A stretch of DNA of 64,000 nucleotides from Paracoccaceae bacterium (lineage in GTDB: Bacteria > Pseudomonadota > Alphaproteobacteria > Rhodobacterales > Rhodobacteraceae), in contig JANSYP010000001.1 in NCBI GenBank assembly GCA_024742405.1, positions 868,001 to 932,000 on the forward strand, in the 5' to 3' direction. The notes below the pieces were generated by a model. It was not told the DNA's origin, did no database searches, and saw only the letters and a program-made list of their open reading frames with translations. The translations under genes and the position numbers were made by a program. Shown here in pieces: positions 45,545 to 55,163 of the stretch. The stretch's first letter is position 1. Every line of letters begins with the position of its first letter.

Positions 45545-46561
45545 ATGAATGGTCTGGGAGGCCTCAACAAATCGCCCGAAGGCGTCGTGATCGGACTGGT
45601 GCAGCTCCAGCTTCCGGTGGTGGAAACGCCCGCCGACCTGGCCGCGCAAACCACCCGCATCGTCGAGATGACGGTCAAGGCGCGGCGCCACATGCCGACC
45701 ATGGATCTGGTGGTTTTCCCCGAATATGCGCTCCACGGGCTCTCGATGGACATCAATCCCGAGATCATGGTGAGCATGGACGGTCCCGAGGTCGCGGCTT
45801 TTCAGCAGGCCTGCATCGACAACCGGATCTGGGGCTGCTTCTCGATCATGGAGGCCAATCCCGGCGGCAATCCCTGGAACACCGGGATCGTCATCGATGA
45901 CGAAGGGGCCGTGCAGCTCTACTACCGCAAGCTCCACCCTTGGGTCCCAGTAGAGCCCTGGGAGCCCGGCGATTTGGGCATCCCGGTCATCGACGGTCCC
46001 AAAGGCTGCAAACTCGCGCTCATCATCTGCCATGACGGGATGTTCCCGGAGATGTCGCGCGAGGCCGCCTACAAAGGCGCCGAGATCTGCCTGCGCACCG
46101 CGGGCTACACCGCGCCGATCCGCGAGGCGTGGCGCTTCACCAACCAGTCGAACGCTTTTTGCAACCTGATGGTGACGGCCAATGTCTGCATGTGCGGTTC
46201 CGACGGGACCTTCGACAGTATGGGCGAGGGGATGGTTTGCAATTTCGACGGTACGATCATCGCCCACGGGACCTCCGGGCGGCCGAACGAGATCATCACC
46301 GCGGAGGTCCGCCCCGATCTGGTGCGCGAGGCCCGCGCGACCTGGGGGGTGGAGAACAATATCTACCAGCTCGGGCATCGCGGCTTCACCGCTGTGGCGG
46401 GGGGCGCGGGCGACTGCCCCTACAGCTACATGACCGACCTCGCGGCCGGGCGGTACCGTCTGCCCTGGGAGGACAGCGTCGAAGTCACCGACGGCACGCC
46501 TTGCGGCTTCGACGCGCCGACCCGCACCTATGGCGAAACCGCCCCGGAGGCCGCGGAATGA
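45545..46561 (+). CDS. amiF: Formamidase
   Basis: 338 residues, nitrilase superfamily. Hydrolyses formamide to formate and ammonia in the cytoplasm. Seen: the Glu-Lys-Cys triad in [24 protein letters not shown] and [11 protein letters not shown], and the AmiF-type [18 protein letters not shown] and [16 protein letters not shown]. Closer to AmiF than to aliphatic amidase AmiE. GGAGA lies before the ATG, and the stop overlaps the biuH start by 4 bases. Within a biuret-type operon it may act on formamide or another short amide. Confidence 0.88.
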   Translation: MNGLGGLNKSPEGVVIGLVQLQLPVVETPADLAAQTTRIVEMTVKARRHMPTMDLVVFPEYALHGLSMDINPEIMVSMDGPEVAAFQQACIDNRIWGCFSIMEANPGGNPWNTGIVIDDEGAVQLYYRKLHPWVPVEPWEPGDLGIPVIDGPKGCKLALIICHDGMFPEMSREAAYKGAEICLRTAGYTAPIREAWRFTNQSNAFCNLMVTANVCMCGSDGTFDSMGEGMVCNFDGTIIAHGTSGRPNEIITAEVRPDLVREARATWGVENNIYQLGHRGFTAVAGGAGDCPYSYMTDLAAGRYRLPWEDSVEVTDGTPCGFDAPTRTYGETAPEAAE

Positions 46562-47235
46562 CCCATGTTCCGTCCGACCCCTATCCCTGGCCCTGGAACG
46601 GCGATCTGCGCCCCGAGAACACCGCGCTCATCATCATCGACATGCAGACCGATTTTTGCGGGCCGGGCGGCTATGTCGACAAGATGGGGTATGATCTGAG
46701 CCTCACCCGTGCACCCATCGGCCCGATCAAGGCCACGCTCGCCGCAATGCGCGAGGCGGGCTATCACATCTTCCACACACGCGAGGGCCACCGGCCTGAC
46801 CTCGCCGATCTGCCCGCCAACAAGCGTTGGCGCAGCCAGCAGATCGGCGCCGGCATCGGCGACGCGGGCCCCTGCGGGCGCATCCTGGTGCGGGGCGAGC
46901 CCGGCTGGGACATTATCGAGGAGCTCTACCCGATGGAGGGCGAGCCGATCATCGACAAGCCGGGCAAGGGCAGCTTCTGCGCCACGGATCTGGAGCTGAT
47001 GCTGCGCACCCGCGGGATCGAGAATATCGTGCTGACGGGCATCACCACCGATGTCTGCGTCTCCACCACCATGCGCGAGGCCAATGACCGCGGCTTCGAA
47101 TGCCTGGTGCTGGAGGATTGCTGCGGTGCCACCGATGCCGGCAACCACGCCGCCGCGATCAAGATGGTCAAGATGCAGGGCGGTGTCTTCGGCGCGGTCA
47201 GCGACAGCGAGACTCTGCTCGGGGCACTGCCGTGA
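46558..47235 (+). CDS. biuH: Biuret amidohydrolase (isochorismatase-like)
   Basis: 225 residues. Hydrolyses biuret to allophanate and ammonia. Seen: the cysteine-hydrolase triad Asp28 ([10 protein letters not shown]), Lys134 ([10 protein letters not shown]) and Cys167 ([18 protein letters not shown]); DPYPWPWNG and [15 protein letters not shown]; and Gln207 in VKMQGGVFG. As I remember the characterised Rhizobium BiuH, these positions agree with its catalytic Asp36, Lys142, Cys175 and Gln215 with a constant offset of eight. Overlaps amiF upstream and the ATPase gene downstream, so is firmly in the operon, with allophanate hydrolase five genes on. Confidence 0.88.
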   Translation: MTHVPSDPYPWPWNGDLRPENTALIIIDMQTDFCGPGGYVDKMGYDLSLTRAPIGPIKATLAAMREAGYHIFHTREGHRPDLADLPANKRWRSQQIGAGIGDAGPCGRILVRGEPGWDIIEELYPMEGEPIIDKPGKGSFCATDLELMLRTRGIENIVLTGITTDVCVSTTMREANDRGFECLVLEDCCGATDAGNHAAAIKMVKMQGGVFGAVSDSETLLGALP

Positions 47236-48767
47236 CGCCGGAATTGCCCTCTGGCGCGATCGGGGTAGAAACCCTCGGCATGACGATGCGGTTCGGGGCC
47301 TTCACCGCGCTGGACGATGTGTCGATCCGGGTCCGGCCCGGCAGCTTCCACGCGCTGCTCGGCGAAAACGGCGCGGGCAAGTCCACGTTGGTGAAATGCA
47401 TGATGGGCTTCTACCACGCCACGGCGGGCGAGTTGCTGATCGCCGGACACGAGGCGCGCATTTCCGACCCGCGCGACGCCCACGCCATGGGGCTCGGCAT
47501 GGTCTATCAGCATTTCACGCTGGTCCCTTCGCTCACAGCCGCCGAAAACCTCGTCATCAGCCGCGAGGACACACCCGCGCTCATCGATTGGCGCCGAGAA
47601 AAGGCCAGCCTGACCGAGTTCATGGCGCGCATGCCTTTTGGCGTTCCCCTGGACGTGCCGGTGCGCAATCTTGCGGCGGGTGAAAAGCAGAAGCTCGAGA
47701 TTCTCAAACAGCTCTATCTCGGGCGCCGGTTCCTGATCCTCGATGAACCCACCAGCGTTCTTACTCCGGACGAGGCCGACGAGGTCCTGGGCCATGTCCG
47801 CGCGCTCTGCGAGGCCGGGCAGATCAGCGTTCTGATGATCACGCACAAGTTTCGCGAGGTCACGGCCTTCGCCGATGAGGTCAGCGTGCTGCGTCGGGGC
47901 AAGCTAGTCGGGCAGGGGCAGGTTGCCGACATGACCCACGCCGACATGGCTGCGATGATGATGGGCGACGCCGAGCTCAAAGCCCCCGCCGCGCGCAAGG
48001 GCACCGTCGGCGCGCCGGTCCTGCAGGTGACGGGCGCCCGCGCCCATGACCGGTCGGGCCTGAAGCAGATCGCTATCGACGGGCTGTCGGTGCGGGCGGG
48101 CGAGATCGTCGGCATCGCCGGGATCTCGGGCAATGGGCAGACGGAACTGATGGAAGTGCTGACGGGTCAACGACCTCTGGAGGCCGGCGAGATCAGCGTC
48201 GAGGGTGCGCCGTATCATGCGACGCGGAGCGAAGCGCGCCTGAAGTGCGTCCGCTATCTGCCTGAAGAGCCTCTGCAAAATGCCTGCGCCGGGCGCATGT
48301 CCGTCACCGAGAATATCGGCTTTCGCATCTTCGACGTCGCGGGGGCCAACGGCGCCGTCCGCCCGCGGTTCTGGCTGTCGAGCCGCAGCCTGCGCCGTCA
48401 TGCGGCCGAGCTGGTGGACGCCTTCAAGGTTAAGACCGCCTCGCTCGACAGTCCCATGGCCGCGCTTTCGGGCGGTAATGTCCAGCGCGCGGTGTTGGCC
48501 CGCGAACTGACCGGAGAGGTCGATCTGCTGATCATCTCCAACCCCTGCTTCGGCCTCGACTTCACCGCCGTGGCCGAGATCCGGGCGCGCATCATGACCG
48601 CGCGCAACGCAGGCGCCGCCGTGCTGCTGCTGTCGGAGGATCTCGACGAGATCATGGAGCTGGCCGACCGGGTTCTGGTTATGTCGGAGGGCCGCATCGC
48701 CTATGAGACCCCCATCGCCGGTGCGGACATTGCCACCATCGGCCACCATATGGGTGGGCACGCGTGA
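47232..48767 (+). CDS. ABC transporter ATP-binding protein, double cassette (BMP/ribose type)
   Basis: 511 residues with two ATPase halves, each able to serve the two permeases. First half: Walker [33 protein letters not shown]. Second half: [27 protein letters not shown] and [12 protein letters not shown], where the usual DEPTRGLD Walker B is degenerate, as is typical of this transporter class. GTG start at 47232 overlaps the biuH stop (GTGA). Insertion of two hydrolase genes between permeases and ATPase shows uptake and breakdown are co-transcribed. Confidence 0.93.
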   Translation: MTPELPSGAIGVETLGMTMRFGAFTALDDVSIRVRPGSFHALLGENGAGKSTLVKCMMGFYHATAGELLIAGHEARISDPRDAHAMGLGMVYQHFTLVPSLTAAENLVISREDTPALIDWRREKASLTEFMARMPFGVPLDVPVRNLAAGEKQKLEILKQLYLGRRFLILDEPTSVLTPDEADEVLGHVRALCEAGQISVLMITHKFREVTAFADEVSVLRRGKLVGQGQVADMTHADMAAMMMGDAELKAPAARKGTVGAPVLQVTGARAHDRSGLKQIAIDGLSVRAGEIVGIAGISGNGQTELMEVLTGQRPLEAGEISVEGAPYHATRSEARLKCVRYLPEEPLQNACAGRMSVTENIGFRIFDVAGANGAVRPRFWLSSRSLRRHAAELVDAFKVKTASLDSPMAALSGGNVQRAVLARELTGEVDLLIISNPCFGLDFTAVAEIRARIMTARNAGAAVLLLSEDLDEIMELADRVLVMSEGRIAYETPIAGADIATIGHHMGGHA

Positions 48768-49432
48768 TGGTCACACTTGCCGCCGCCCCCTTCGATCTGA
48801 GCTTCGATCCGTCCTCCACGGCGCTGATCGTCATCGATATGCAGCGCGACTTCATCGAACCGGGCGGCTTCGGCGCGGCCCTCGGCAATGACGTCACACC
48901 CCTGCAGGCGATCGTGCCCACGGTCGCGCGGCTGCTGGCTCTGGCGCGCCGCCACGGCCTGCCGGTGATCCACACCCGCGAATGCCACATGCCCGACTTG
49001 TCCGACTGCCCGCCGACCAAGCGCGACCGCGGCGCGCCGGATCTGCGGATCGGCGATGCCGGACCCATGGGCCGCATCCTGATCGTGGGCGAACCGGGCG
49101 CAGAGATCGTCCCGGACCTCGCGGCCATCGAAGGGGAACTGGTCATCGACAAACCGGGCAAGGGAGCGTTCTACGCCACGCCGCTGGGCGAACATCTGGC
49201 GGACCTCGGGATCAGCACGCTGTTCTTCGCCGGTGTCACCACCGAAGTCTGCGTCCAGACGACCATGCGCGAGGCCAATGACCGCGGCTTTTACAGCCTG
49301 CTGATCGAGGATGCGACGGAAAGCTATTTCCCCGCCTTCAAGACCGCCACGCTGGAGATGATCCGCGCACAGGGCGCTATCGTCGGCTGGACAGCGCCTC
49401 TTGCGGCGCTGGAGGGCGCGCTCGATGGCTGA
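48767..49432 (+). CDS. Second isochorismatase-family cysteine hydrolase
   Basis: 221 residues, homologous to but clearly diverged from BiuH. Triad Asp24 ([10 protein letters not shown]), Lys129 ([10 protein letters not shown]) and Cys162 ([15 protein letters not shown]). The N-terminus lacks the PYPWPW segment of BiuH. In relatives, two such enzymes in one cluster can split related substrates, for example triuret and biuret or ureido acids; which one this acts on cannot be read. The ATG at 48767 overlaps the ATPase stop (TGATG); a GTG at 48764 is an alternative. Its stop overlaps the cupin gene. Confidence 0.88.
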   Translation: MVTLAAAPFDLSFDPSSTALIVIDMQRDFIEPGGFGAALGNDVTPLQAIVPTVARLLALARRHGLPVIHTRECHMPDLSDCPPTKRDRGAPDLRIGDAGPMGRILIVGEPGAEIVPDLAAIEGELVIDKPGKGAFYATPLGEHLADLGISTLFFAGVTTEVCVQTTMREANDRGFYSLLIEDATESYFPAFKTATLEMIRAQGAIVGWTAPLAALEGALDG

Positions 49433-49766
49433 TCCCGTGCATCTGCCGCGCATGCTCCAGGACTGGCAGGCCATGGTCTTCGAGCCCTTCCGCGACGGCG
49501 TGGACATCTGCCATCTGCGCCGTAGCGACCCGGCGCTCGCCATCCTGCGCTATGCGCCGGGCGCGGGCGTGCCGCGCCACCGCCATACCGGGCTGGAGAC
49601 CATCCTCGTCCTCGACGGGGTACAATGCGACGAACGCGGCAGCTATCCTCCGGGCTCGCTGGTCATGAACCCCGAAGGCAGCGAGCACTCGGTTTGGTCG
49701 GACACCGGCTGCGCGGTCCTGATCCAGTGGGAGCGCCCGGTGCAGATGCTGGAGGAGGCGACATGA
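49425..49766 (+). CDS. ChrR-type cupin domain protein
   Basis: 113 residues, one cupin barrel: [20 protein letters not shown] (His-x-His-x4-Glu metal site) and [21 protein letters not shown] (second-motif His). Resembles the cupin of anti-sigma factor ChrR. No sigma factor gene is near, so here it may be a small metal-dependent enzyme or sensor in the biuret operon. It overlaps both neighbours (8 bases upstream, 4 bases downstream), which indicates co-translation. Confidence 0.85.
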   Translation: MADPVHLPRMLQDWQAMVFEPFRDGVDICHLRRSDPALAILRYAPGAGVPRHRHTGLETILVLDGVQCDERGSYPPGSLVMNPEGSEHSVWSDTGCAVLIQWERPVQMLEEAT

Positions 49767-51577
49767 GCGACCTGTCCGACCTGAGCTTCGACTTTGTCAG
49801 CCTTCGCGCCGCTTATGCGCGGGGGATCCGGCCGGTCGAGGTCGTCGAGGAGGTCTATCGCCGGATCGCGATCTGGGGAGACCCCGGCATCTTCCTGCAT
49901 CTCCGGCCCAAGGCGGAGGTGCTGGCCGAGGCCGGGGCCCTCGACGGCTCCGGGGCACTCCATGGGCTGCCCTTTGCGATCAAGGACAATATCGATCTGG
50001 CCGGCGCGCCGACGACCGCGGCCTGCCCGGACTTCGCCTATGTCGCCGATGCGGACGCCACTGCTGTAACGCGGCTGCGTGATGCGGGGGCGTTGGTCAT
50101 CGGCAAAACCAATCTCGACCAGTTCGCCACGGGGCTCGTGGGGGTGCGCTCGCCCTTCCCGCCGCCGAAGAACGCGCTCGACCCGGACCTCGTGCCCGGG
50201 GGGTCTAGCTCCGGCTCCGCGGTTGCGGTGTCGGCGGGGCTGGTGAGTTTCGCGCTCGGCACCGACACCGCCGGATCCGGTCGGGTGCCCGCGGCGCTCA
50301 ATGGGATCGTCGGGCTGAAACCGACCCTTGGGGCGATGCCGGCCACAGGCGTCGTACCCGCCTGCCGGACGCTCGACACGCTTTCCGTCTTTGCGCTGAC
50401 GGTGCCTGATGCGCACGAGGTCTTCGCGGCGGCTGCCGGGCCCGACCTGTCCGATCCGCAGTCCCGCGACATCCCCGTTCCGCCGCTCGCCGCCCCACCC
50501 GACAGTCTGCGGATCGGGATCCCGGATGCGCTAAGCATCGAGTTTTTCGGCGACGACCTGCAGCGCGACGCCTTCGGCGCGACCTGTGCCCGGCTGGAGG
50601 CGATGGACCACGACCTTGTCCCACTCGATTTCGCGCCCTTCTACGAGGTTGCCGCACTACTCTATGAGGGTGCATGGGTCGCCGAGCGGATGGTGGTGAT
50701 CGAGGATCTGCTCCGCGACCGGCCCGACAGCGTGCTGCCCGTTATCCGGCAGATCGTCGGCGCGGCGGACGGGCTGAGCGCTGCGGACGCCTTCCGCGGC
50801 ATCTACCGGCTGGCGGAGCTCAAGCGCTGCACCGGCCCGCTTCTGGCCGGCGTCGATCTGCTCTGCGTGCCGACGATCCCGACCGTCTACAGTGTCGAGG
50901 ATCTGGAGGCCGATCCCATCGGCCCGAACGCGCGGCTCGGCACCTACACCAATTTCGTCAATCTGCTCGATCTGTGCGGCATCGCCGTGCCGCTGGCCCC
51001 GCGCGACGACGGGCGACCGGGCAGTGTGACGCTGCTTGCCGAAGCGGGTCGCGACAGCCTGACCTCGGGACTCGGAGACGCGCTGCAACGGGATGCCGGT
51101 GCGCCATTGGGCGCAACGGGCGCGTCACTGCCCGACGCACCCACGCCGCCGCCTGGTCCCGCCGCCCATGAGACCGTGCTGGCCGCCGTAGGGGCGCATA
51201 TGTCTGGATTGCCGCTGAATGGGCAGCTGACCGAGCGCGGAGCGCGCTTTCTGGAAGCAACAAAAACTGCCCCGGAATACCGGCTCTATGCGTTGCAGGG
51301 CGGACCGCCCCACCGGCCCGGACTGCTGGCAATGCCCGGCGGCGGTGGCAAGATCGCGGTGGAGCTCTGGGCGATGCCCATAGCACGTCTGGGCGATTTT
51401 CTTACCGCGATCCCGGCGCCGCTCGGGCTCGGCACCGTGCGGCTCGCCGACGGGCGGGCGGTGACTGGGTTTCTGGTGGAGTCCGCGGGCGTCGCCGGCG
51501 CCGAAGACATCACCGCGCTCGGCGGCTGGCGCGCCTATCTGGACCGTCTCACCGCCGCTGTTCCGGTGCCATCCTAG
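49763..51577 (+). CDS. atzF: Allophanate hydrolase
   Basis: 604 residues. Converts allophanate to CO2 and ammonia, following BiuH. The amidase-signature domain (1-430) has Lys74 (PFAIKDNID), the cis-Ser loop GGSSSGSAVAV (147-157) and nucleophile Ser172 (DTAGSGRVPA). The C-terminal AtzF domain (about 480-600; LPLNGQLTERGARFLEATKT and FLVESAGVAGAEDITALGGW) handles the second step. Stand-alone form rather than the urea carboxylase fusion. ATGA overlap with the cupin gene. Its 3' end overlaps the convergent permease gene by 29 bases. Confidence 0.93.
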   Translation: MSDLSDLSFDFVSLRAAYARGIRPVEVVEEVYRRIAIWGDPGIFLHLRPKAEVLAEAGALDGSGALHGLPFAIKDNIDLAGAPTTAACPDFAYVADADATAVTRLRDAGALVIGKTNLDQFATGLVGVRSPFPPPKNALDPDLVPGGSSSGSAVAVSAGLVSFALGTDTAGSGRVPAALNGIVGLKPTLGAMPATGVVPACRTLDTLSVFALTVPDAHEVFAAAAGPDLSDPQSRDIPVPPLAAPPDSLRIGIPDALSIEFFGDDLQRDAFGATCARLEAMDHDLVPLDFAPFYEVAALLYEGAWVAERMVVIEDLLRDRPDSVLPVIRQIVGAADGLSAADAFRGIYRLAELKRCTGPLLAGVDLLCVPTIPTVYSVEDLEADPIGPNARLGTYTNFVNLLDLCGIAVPLAPRDDGRPGSVTLLAEAGRDSLTSGLGDALQRDAGAPLGATGASLPDAPTPPPGPAAHETVLAAVGAHMSGLPLNGQLTERGARFLEATKTAPEYRLYALQGGPPHRPGLLAMPGGGGKIAVELWAMPIARLGDFLTAIPAPLGLGTVRLADGRAVTGFLVESAGVAGAEDITALGGWRAYLDRLTAAVPVPS

Positions 51578-53084
51578 CCAGAACCACACCTTCGATGAGC
51601 GCGACGGCCGCGTAGCCGAGCCCCGCGGTCAGGGTCACCAGCGCCGTGGCGCTCCAGAGCATGCCATAGTCGGAGGTCGAGGCCGTCAGCGCCATGAGAT
51701 TGCCGAGGCCTGTCCCGGTCGCAAGCCATTCCGCCACCGTCACCGCAAGGATGGCCGCGGGCACCGCCATGCGTGCGGCGGCAAAGAAAGCCGGCAGCAT
51801 CGCGGGGATCTGTGCGAGCGCAAGCCGGCTCAGCCGCCCCGCGGCGTAACTATCGAACACATCCAGCACCTGACCGGGCGTCTGGCGCATCCCCTGCAGG
51901 CAGGCCACCAGCGTCGGGAAGAAAATCATCACCGCGACAATGGTCACGGTGCCCACCGCGCCGCGCCCGAGCGCCAGGACGATCAGCGGTGCGGTCGTGA
52001 CAATGGGGATGGCCCGCAGCGCGATCGCCACAGGCAATGCTGCCCCGGCGAAACGCGGCGCAAGGGTGAAAAGCGCGGCCAGACCCGCGCCAAGCGCCAG
52101 CCCGAGCCCATAGCCGGGCAGGGTAAAGCGCAGGGTCTCTCCAAAGGCGGCGGCGAGCGTCGCGCGGTTTGCAGCGGCTTCCGGGGCTGTGACCAGAAAG
52201 ACCCAGACATCATCAGGACGCTTGGCGAAGAAGCTGTTGAGCGCGAAGCCCTCCATCAGCGCCCACCAGATCACTGCCATGGCCGCAACGCTCGCCAGCG
52301 CCAGCCCAAGCGCCGGCAGCGGACCGCCGCGCGCGCTGCCACCGCCCGTCGCGAGGATCAGCGCGGGCCGGTCCGGAAAGAGCCGCGTCCCAAGCGCGCC
52401 GAGGGCCGCGTAGATCAGGATCGACACCCCGGCTGCGAGCGTCGCGAGCGCCCATGTCGCATCGACATCGAGCGCCCGCATCGCCCGGATCGCCAGCACG
52501 CCCATGCCGCGCTCCGCCCCGGTAAACTCACCCACCATTGCCCCCAGAAAAGCCGCCGGGGCTGCGATCTGCAGACCCGCAAAGAGATAGGGCAGTGCCG
52601 CGTGCAAACGCACCGTGACCAGCGCGGTCCACGGTCCGCGCCCGTAGCTGTCGACCAGATCGAACCAGGATCGCGGCGCCGCGCGCAGACCTACCACCAG
52701 CGTCACGAAAGTGGTGTAATAGACCGCCAGCGCCGCCAGGGTGACCTGCGGGCCGATCCCCGGTCCCCAGAGCACCCGCAGGATCGGCCCTGTCGCCACC
52801 AGCGGCAGGCAAAACACCAGCAGCGCCACCGCGCCGATCAGCGCTTCCATCCGCGGGAGCAGGATCACGAGGATCGCAAGAAGGATCGCCACGGCATTGC
52901 CGATGACATAGCCAAGCGCGGCCTCGCCCAGCGTCACAGCCAGCGCCCGCCCCAGAAGTTCTGCGTTTTGAGCGATATAGAGGGTGACGTCGACGGGTCC
53001 TGCCAGCAGGAAGCTGCCAGCCAGCAGGCGCGCGGCGCCTTCCCAAAGCAACAGCACAAGCAAGAGGCCGGGCAATTGCCTCAT
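51549..53084 (-). CDS. ABC transporter permease, two permease domains fused (NitT/TauT type)
   Basis: 511 residues, about 12 helices in two homologous halves, each with the BPD_transp_1 coupling loop: DLVDSYGRGPWTALVTVRLH / ALPYLFAGLQIAAPAAFLGA in half one and VFDSYAAGRLSRLALAQIPA / MLPAFFAAARMAVPAAILAV in half two. NitT/TauT permeases are usually one-domain homodimers; here one chain supplies both halves. The ATG at 53084 overlaps the stop of the ATPase gene. Third gene of the minus-strand importer. Confidence 0.9.
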   Translation of the reverse strand: MRQLPGLLLVLLLWEGAARLLAGSFLLAGPVDVTLYIAQNAELLGRALAVTLGEAALGYVIGNAVAILLAILVILLPRMEALIGAVALLVFCLPLVATGPILRVLWGPGIGPQVTLAALAVYYTTFVTLVVGLRAAPRSWFDLVDSYGRGPWTALVTVRLHAALPYLFAGLQIAAPAAFLGAMVGEFTGAERGMGVLAIRAMRALDVDATWALATLAAGVSILIYAALGALGTRLFPDRPALILATGGGSARGGPLPALGLALASVAAMAVIWWALMEGFALNSFFAKRPDDVWVFLVTAPEAAANRATLAAAFGETLRFTLPGYGLGLALGAGLAALFTLAPRFAGAALPVAIALRAIPIVTTAPLIVLALGRGAVGTVTIVAVMIFFPTLVACLQGMRQTPGQVLDVFDSYAAGRLSRLALAQIPAMLPAFFAAARMAVPAAILAVTVAEWLATGTGLGNLMALTASTSDYGMLWSATALVTLTAGLGYAAVALIEGVVLARMAPEQRR

Positions 53085-53893
53085 TCGGCGGCCTGTCGTG
53101 CCGTGTCCTCCGACCCGCTGGACAGATGCGCCGCGATCTCGCCGGTGAGCGCTGCAAAGCCGGGCAAGGCCTGGGTGTCGGGCCCGCGCGGCCGTGGCAG
53201 GGTGACCGGCAGATCGGCGATGATCCGGCCCGGACGTGGCGACATCACCAGGACACGGTCGGCGAGCAGGACGGCCTCGTGCACCGAGTGCGTCACGAGC
53301 ACCCCGGTCACGCCGCCCGCGTCCCACAGGCGCGGCAGCTCGAAATTGAGCCGTCGCCGGGTCAGCTCGTCGACCGCTCCGAAGGGCTCATCGAGCAGCA
53401 GCAGGGTCGGATCGGTGGCCAGGCACCGCGCGATGGCGGCGCGCTGGCGCATCCCGCCCGAAAGCTCGGCCGGGCGGCGCTCCTCGAACCCCGCGAGTCC
53501 CACCTGCGCGATCAGACCGTCGACCTTGTCGGGATCGGCGGGCAGCCGCGCCAGCCTCCGTGCGAGCGCCACGTTGCTCCGGACCGTGCGCCAGGGCAGC
53601 AGGGACGGGTCCTGGAACGCGACCGCCAGAGTGGCATGTTTTCTTATGGTATCAGGGCTTTGCGCATCGATACTCACGCGCCCCTCACTTGGCTGCTCCA
53701 GCCCCGCAATCAGCCGCAACAGCGTGGACTTCCCGCATCCCGACGGACCGACCAGTGCCGTCATCGTGCCCGGGTGCAGGCGCAGATCGGTCGGCGCCAC
53801 CGCCTCGACCGCGTCCGAGCCAGTTCCGAAGGTCATCGCGAGGCTGTCGCAGATCACCTCCGGGGCGGGCGTCACCGCTGGGTCAGGTGCCAT
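53081..53893 (-). CDS. ABC transporter ATP-binding protein (NitT/TauT/SsuB type)
   Basis: 270 residues. Walker A VGPSGCGKSTLLRLIAGLEQ, Q-loop AFQDPSLLPWRTVRSNVALA, signature LSGGMRQRAAIARCLATDP, Walker B LLLLDEPFGAVDELTRR and H-loop VTHSVHEAVLLADRV. Powers the importer with the fused permease. It overlaps both the substrate-binding protein gene (11 bases) and the permease gene. Confidence 0.95.
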   Translation of the reverse strand: MAPDPAVTPAPEVICDSLAMTFGTGSDAVEAVAPTDLRLHPGTMTALVGPSGCGKSTLLRLIAGLEQPSEGRVSIDAQSPDTIRKHATLAVAFQDPSLLPWRTVRSNVALARRLARLPADPDKVDGLIAQVGLAGFEERRPAELSGGMRQRAAIARCLATDPTLLLLDEPFGAVDELTRRRLNFELPRLWDAGGVTGVLVTHSVHEAVLLADRVLVMSPRPGRIIADLPVTLPRPRGPDTQALPGFAALTGEIAAHLSSGSEDTARQAAE

Positions 53894-54872
53894 GGACCTC
53901 TTCGAGGATCGTCCGGTCCCAGAGGTCCGGCGTCACATCGCGCCCCAGCAGCGCCAGTGTTTCGATGTTGGCGGCGACAGTCTCATCGGTCCACCAGCCG
54001 AAGCCGTTTTCGTCGGTGAGCTGCGAGAACATCAGTGGCACTTGAGCAACCGCTTGAAGTTGCTGCGTTTCTATGTCGAGCCCGGCGTCTGGGAACATCT
54101 CCACTGTCAGCTTGGCCGCAGCGAACGGATCCGCCAGATAATCGTTCCAGCCCGCGACCTCGCCCTTCAGGAGTGCCACCAGTTCGGCGCGCCGGTTCGC
54201 GATGCTGTCCTCGGTGGCGATGTAGGTCTGGGAATGCACCGCATAGCCGTAATCGGCCATCAGCATGGTGACGTTTTCGACGCCCTGCATGGTCATCGCG
54301 ATGGGCAGATCGGTCAGCCAGCACAGCAGGCAATCGACTTGACCGGCGACGAGCGGGGCCGCGTCATACTGCGTGGGCACGATCTCGATCTCGTTGATGT
54401 CGACATCATTTATGTCGCACAAGGCCTTGAGAACAGGGGTATTTGCCGTTGCCATACCAATCCGCTTGCCGACCAGATCGGCGGGCTCATTGACCGGATT
54501 AGCGGGCAGGGAGGCGATGGTGAAGGGGTTCTTCTGCATCGCCACCAGCAGGATCTTGAAGGGCGCGCCATTGGCGACGGCGGCGGCGGTGTAGTCGGCC
54601 GCCGAGATGCCCATGAGCGCCGTGCCTGCGACGACCGGAGGTTCCACGGGCGCGTTGGGTCCGCCCGGGGCAAGGGCGACGTCGAGCCCCTCATCCGTCC
54701 AGTAACCTGCTGATTTTGCGATGTAACTCCCGCCGAACTGCACCGACTGCAGCCAGGAAAGCTGGAAAGTTACCGGGGTCGCGGCAAGGGCGGGGCGCCC
54801 AAGGAGGCCGAGACCGGCGGTGGCGGCACCGGCCTGCAACAGGCGGCGACGCGAAAGCGTAGCGATATCCAT
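53883..54872 (-). CDS. ABC transporter substrate-binding protein (NMT1/ThiY-like, NitT/TauT type)
   Basis: 329 residues with a twin-arginine signal (SRRRLLQAGAATAGLGLLGR). Mature protein shows the NMT1/ThiY-like fold: FQLSWLQSVQFGGSYIAKSA, GMATANTPVLKALCDINDVD, and QTYIATEDSIANRRAELVAL. Ligands of this class include pyrimidine precursors, nitrate, taurine and small N-compounds. Convergence on the biuret operon suggests an N-compound import role. First gene of a three-gene minus-strand operon. Confidence 0.9.
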   Translation of the reverse strand: MDIATLSRRRLLQAGAATAGLGLLGRPALAATPVTFQLSWLQSVQFGGSYIAKSAGYWTDEGLDVALAPGGPNAPVEPPVVAGTALMGISAADYTAAAVANGAPFKILLVAMQKNPFTIASLPANPVNEPADLVGKRIGMATANTPVLKALCDINDVDINEIEIVPTQYDAAPLVAGQVDCLLCWLTDLPIAMTMQGVENVTMLMADYGYAVHSQTYIATEDSIANRRAELVALLKGEVAGWNDYLADPFAAAKLTVEMFPDAGLDIETQQLQAVAQVPLMFSQLTDENGFGWWTDETVAANIETLALLGRDVTPDLWDRTILEEVHGT

Positions 54873-55163
54873 GGTTTAGTTGTCCTCTCTTCGCAGCGCC
54901 GTAGGACCGGGCCCAAGTTCAATACCAATCGTTACCAGACTGGTCGTGTGAGTGCAGTGGCAAAAAGGTAGGTGTGATGTCGCGGCGATCCACCGCCGGG
55001 ATATCAATGTTAAGGTTTGTACGAAGTGTCCAAAGGGACGTTTTGTACAGGTATGTTGGCGGTTTGTTCCGATACGCGGACGTGTGCGCGCCTTCCCAAG
55101 CTTGACCGGAGCCGCAGGGCGAACTCTGGTAACGACGGATATCTGGAGTTGCGAGGCTGCCGG
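54873..55163. other. Intergenic region with short palindrome
   Basis: 291 bases between divergent genes, poorer in G+C than its surroundings. ACCAG-A-CTGGT (54934-54944) lies 62 bases upstream of the substrate-binding protein ATG and may be an operator. The in-frame stretch from an ATG at 55017 to 55163 has non-coding character. Confidence 0.4.

Noticed and set aside
55017-55163. ATG at 55017 as the start of the orphan gene
   Set aside because: The 49 residues it would add are rich in Cys and Arg and look non-coding; family-like sequence begins at the TTG 55164 after a GCGAGG site.
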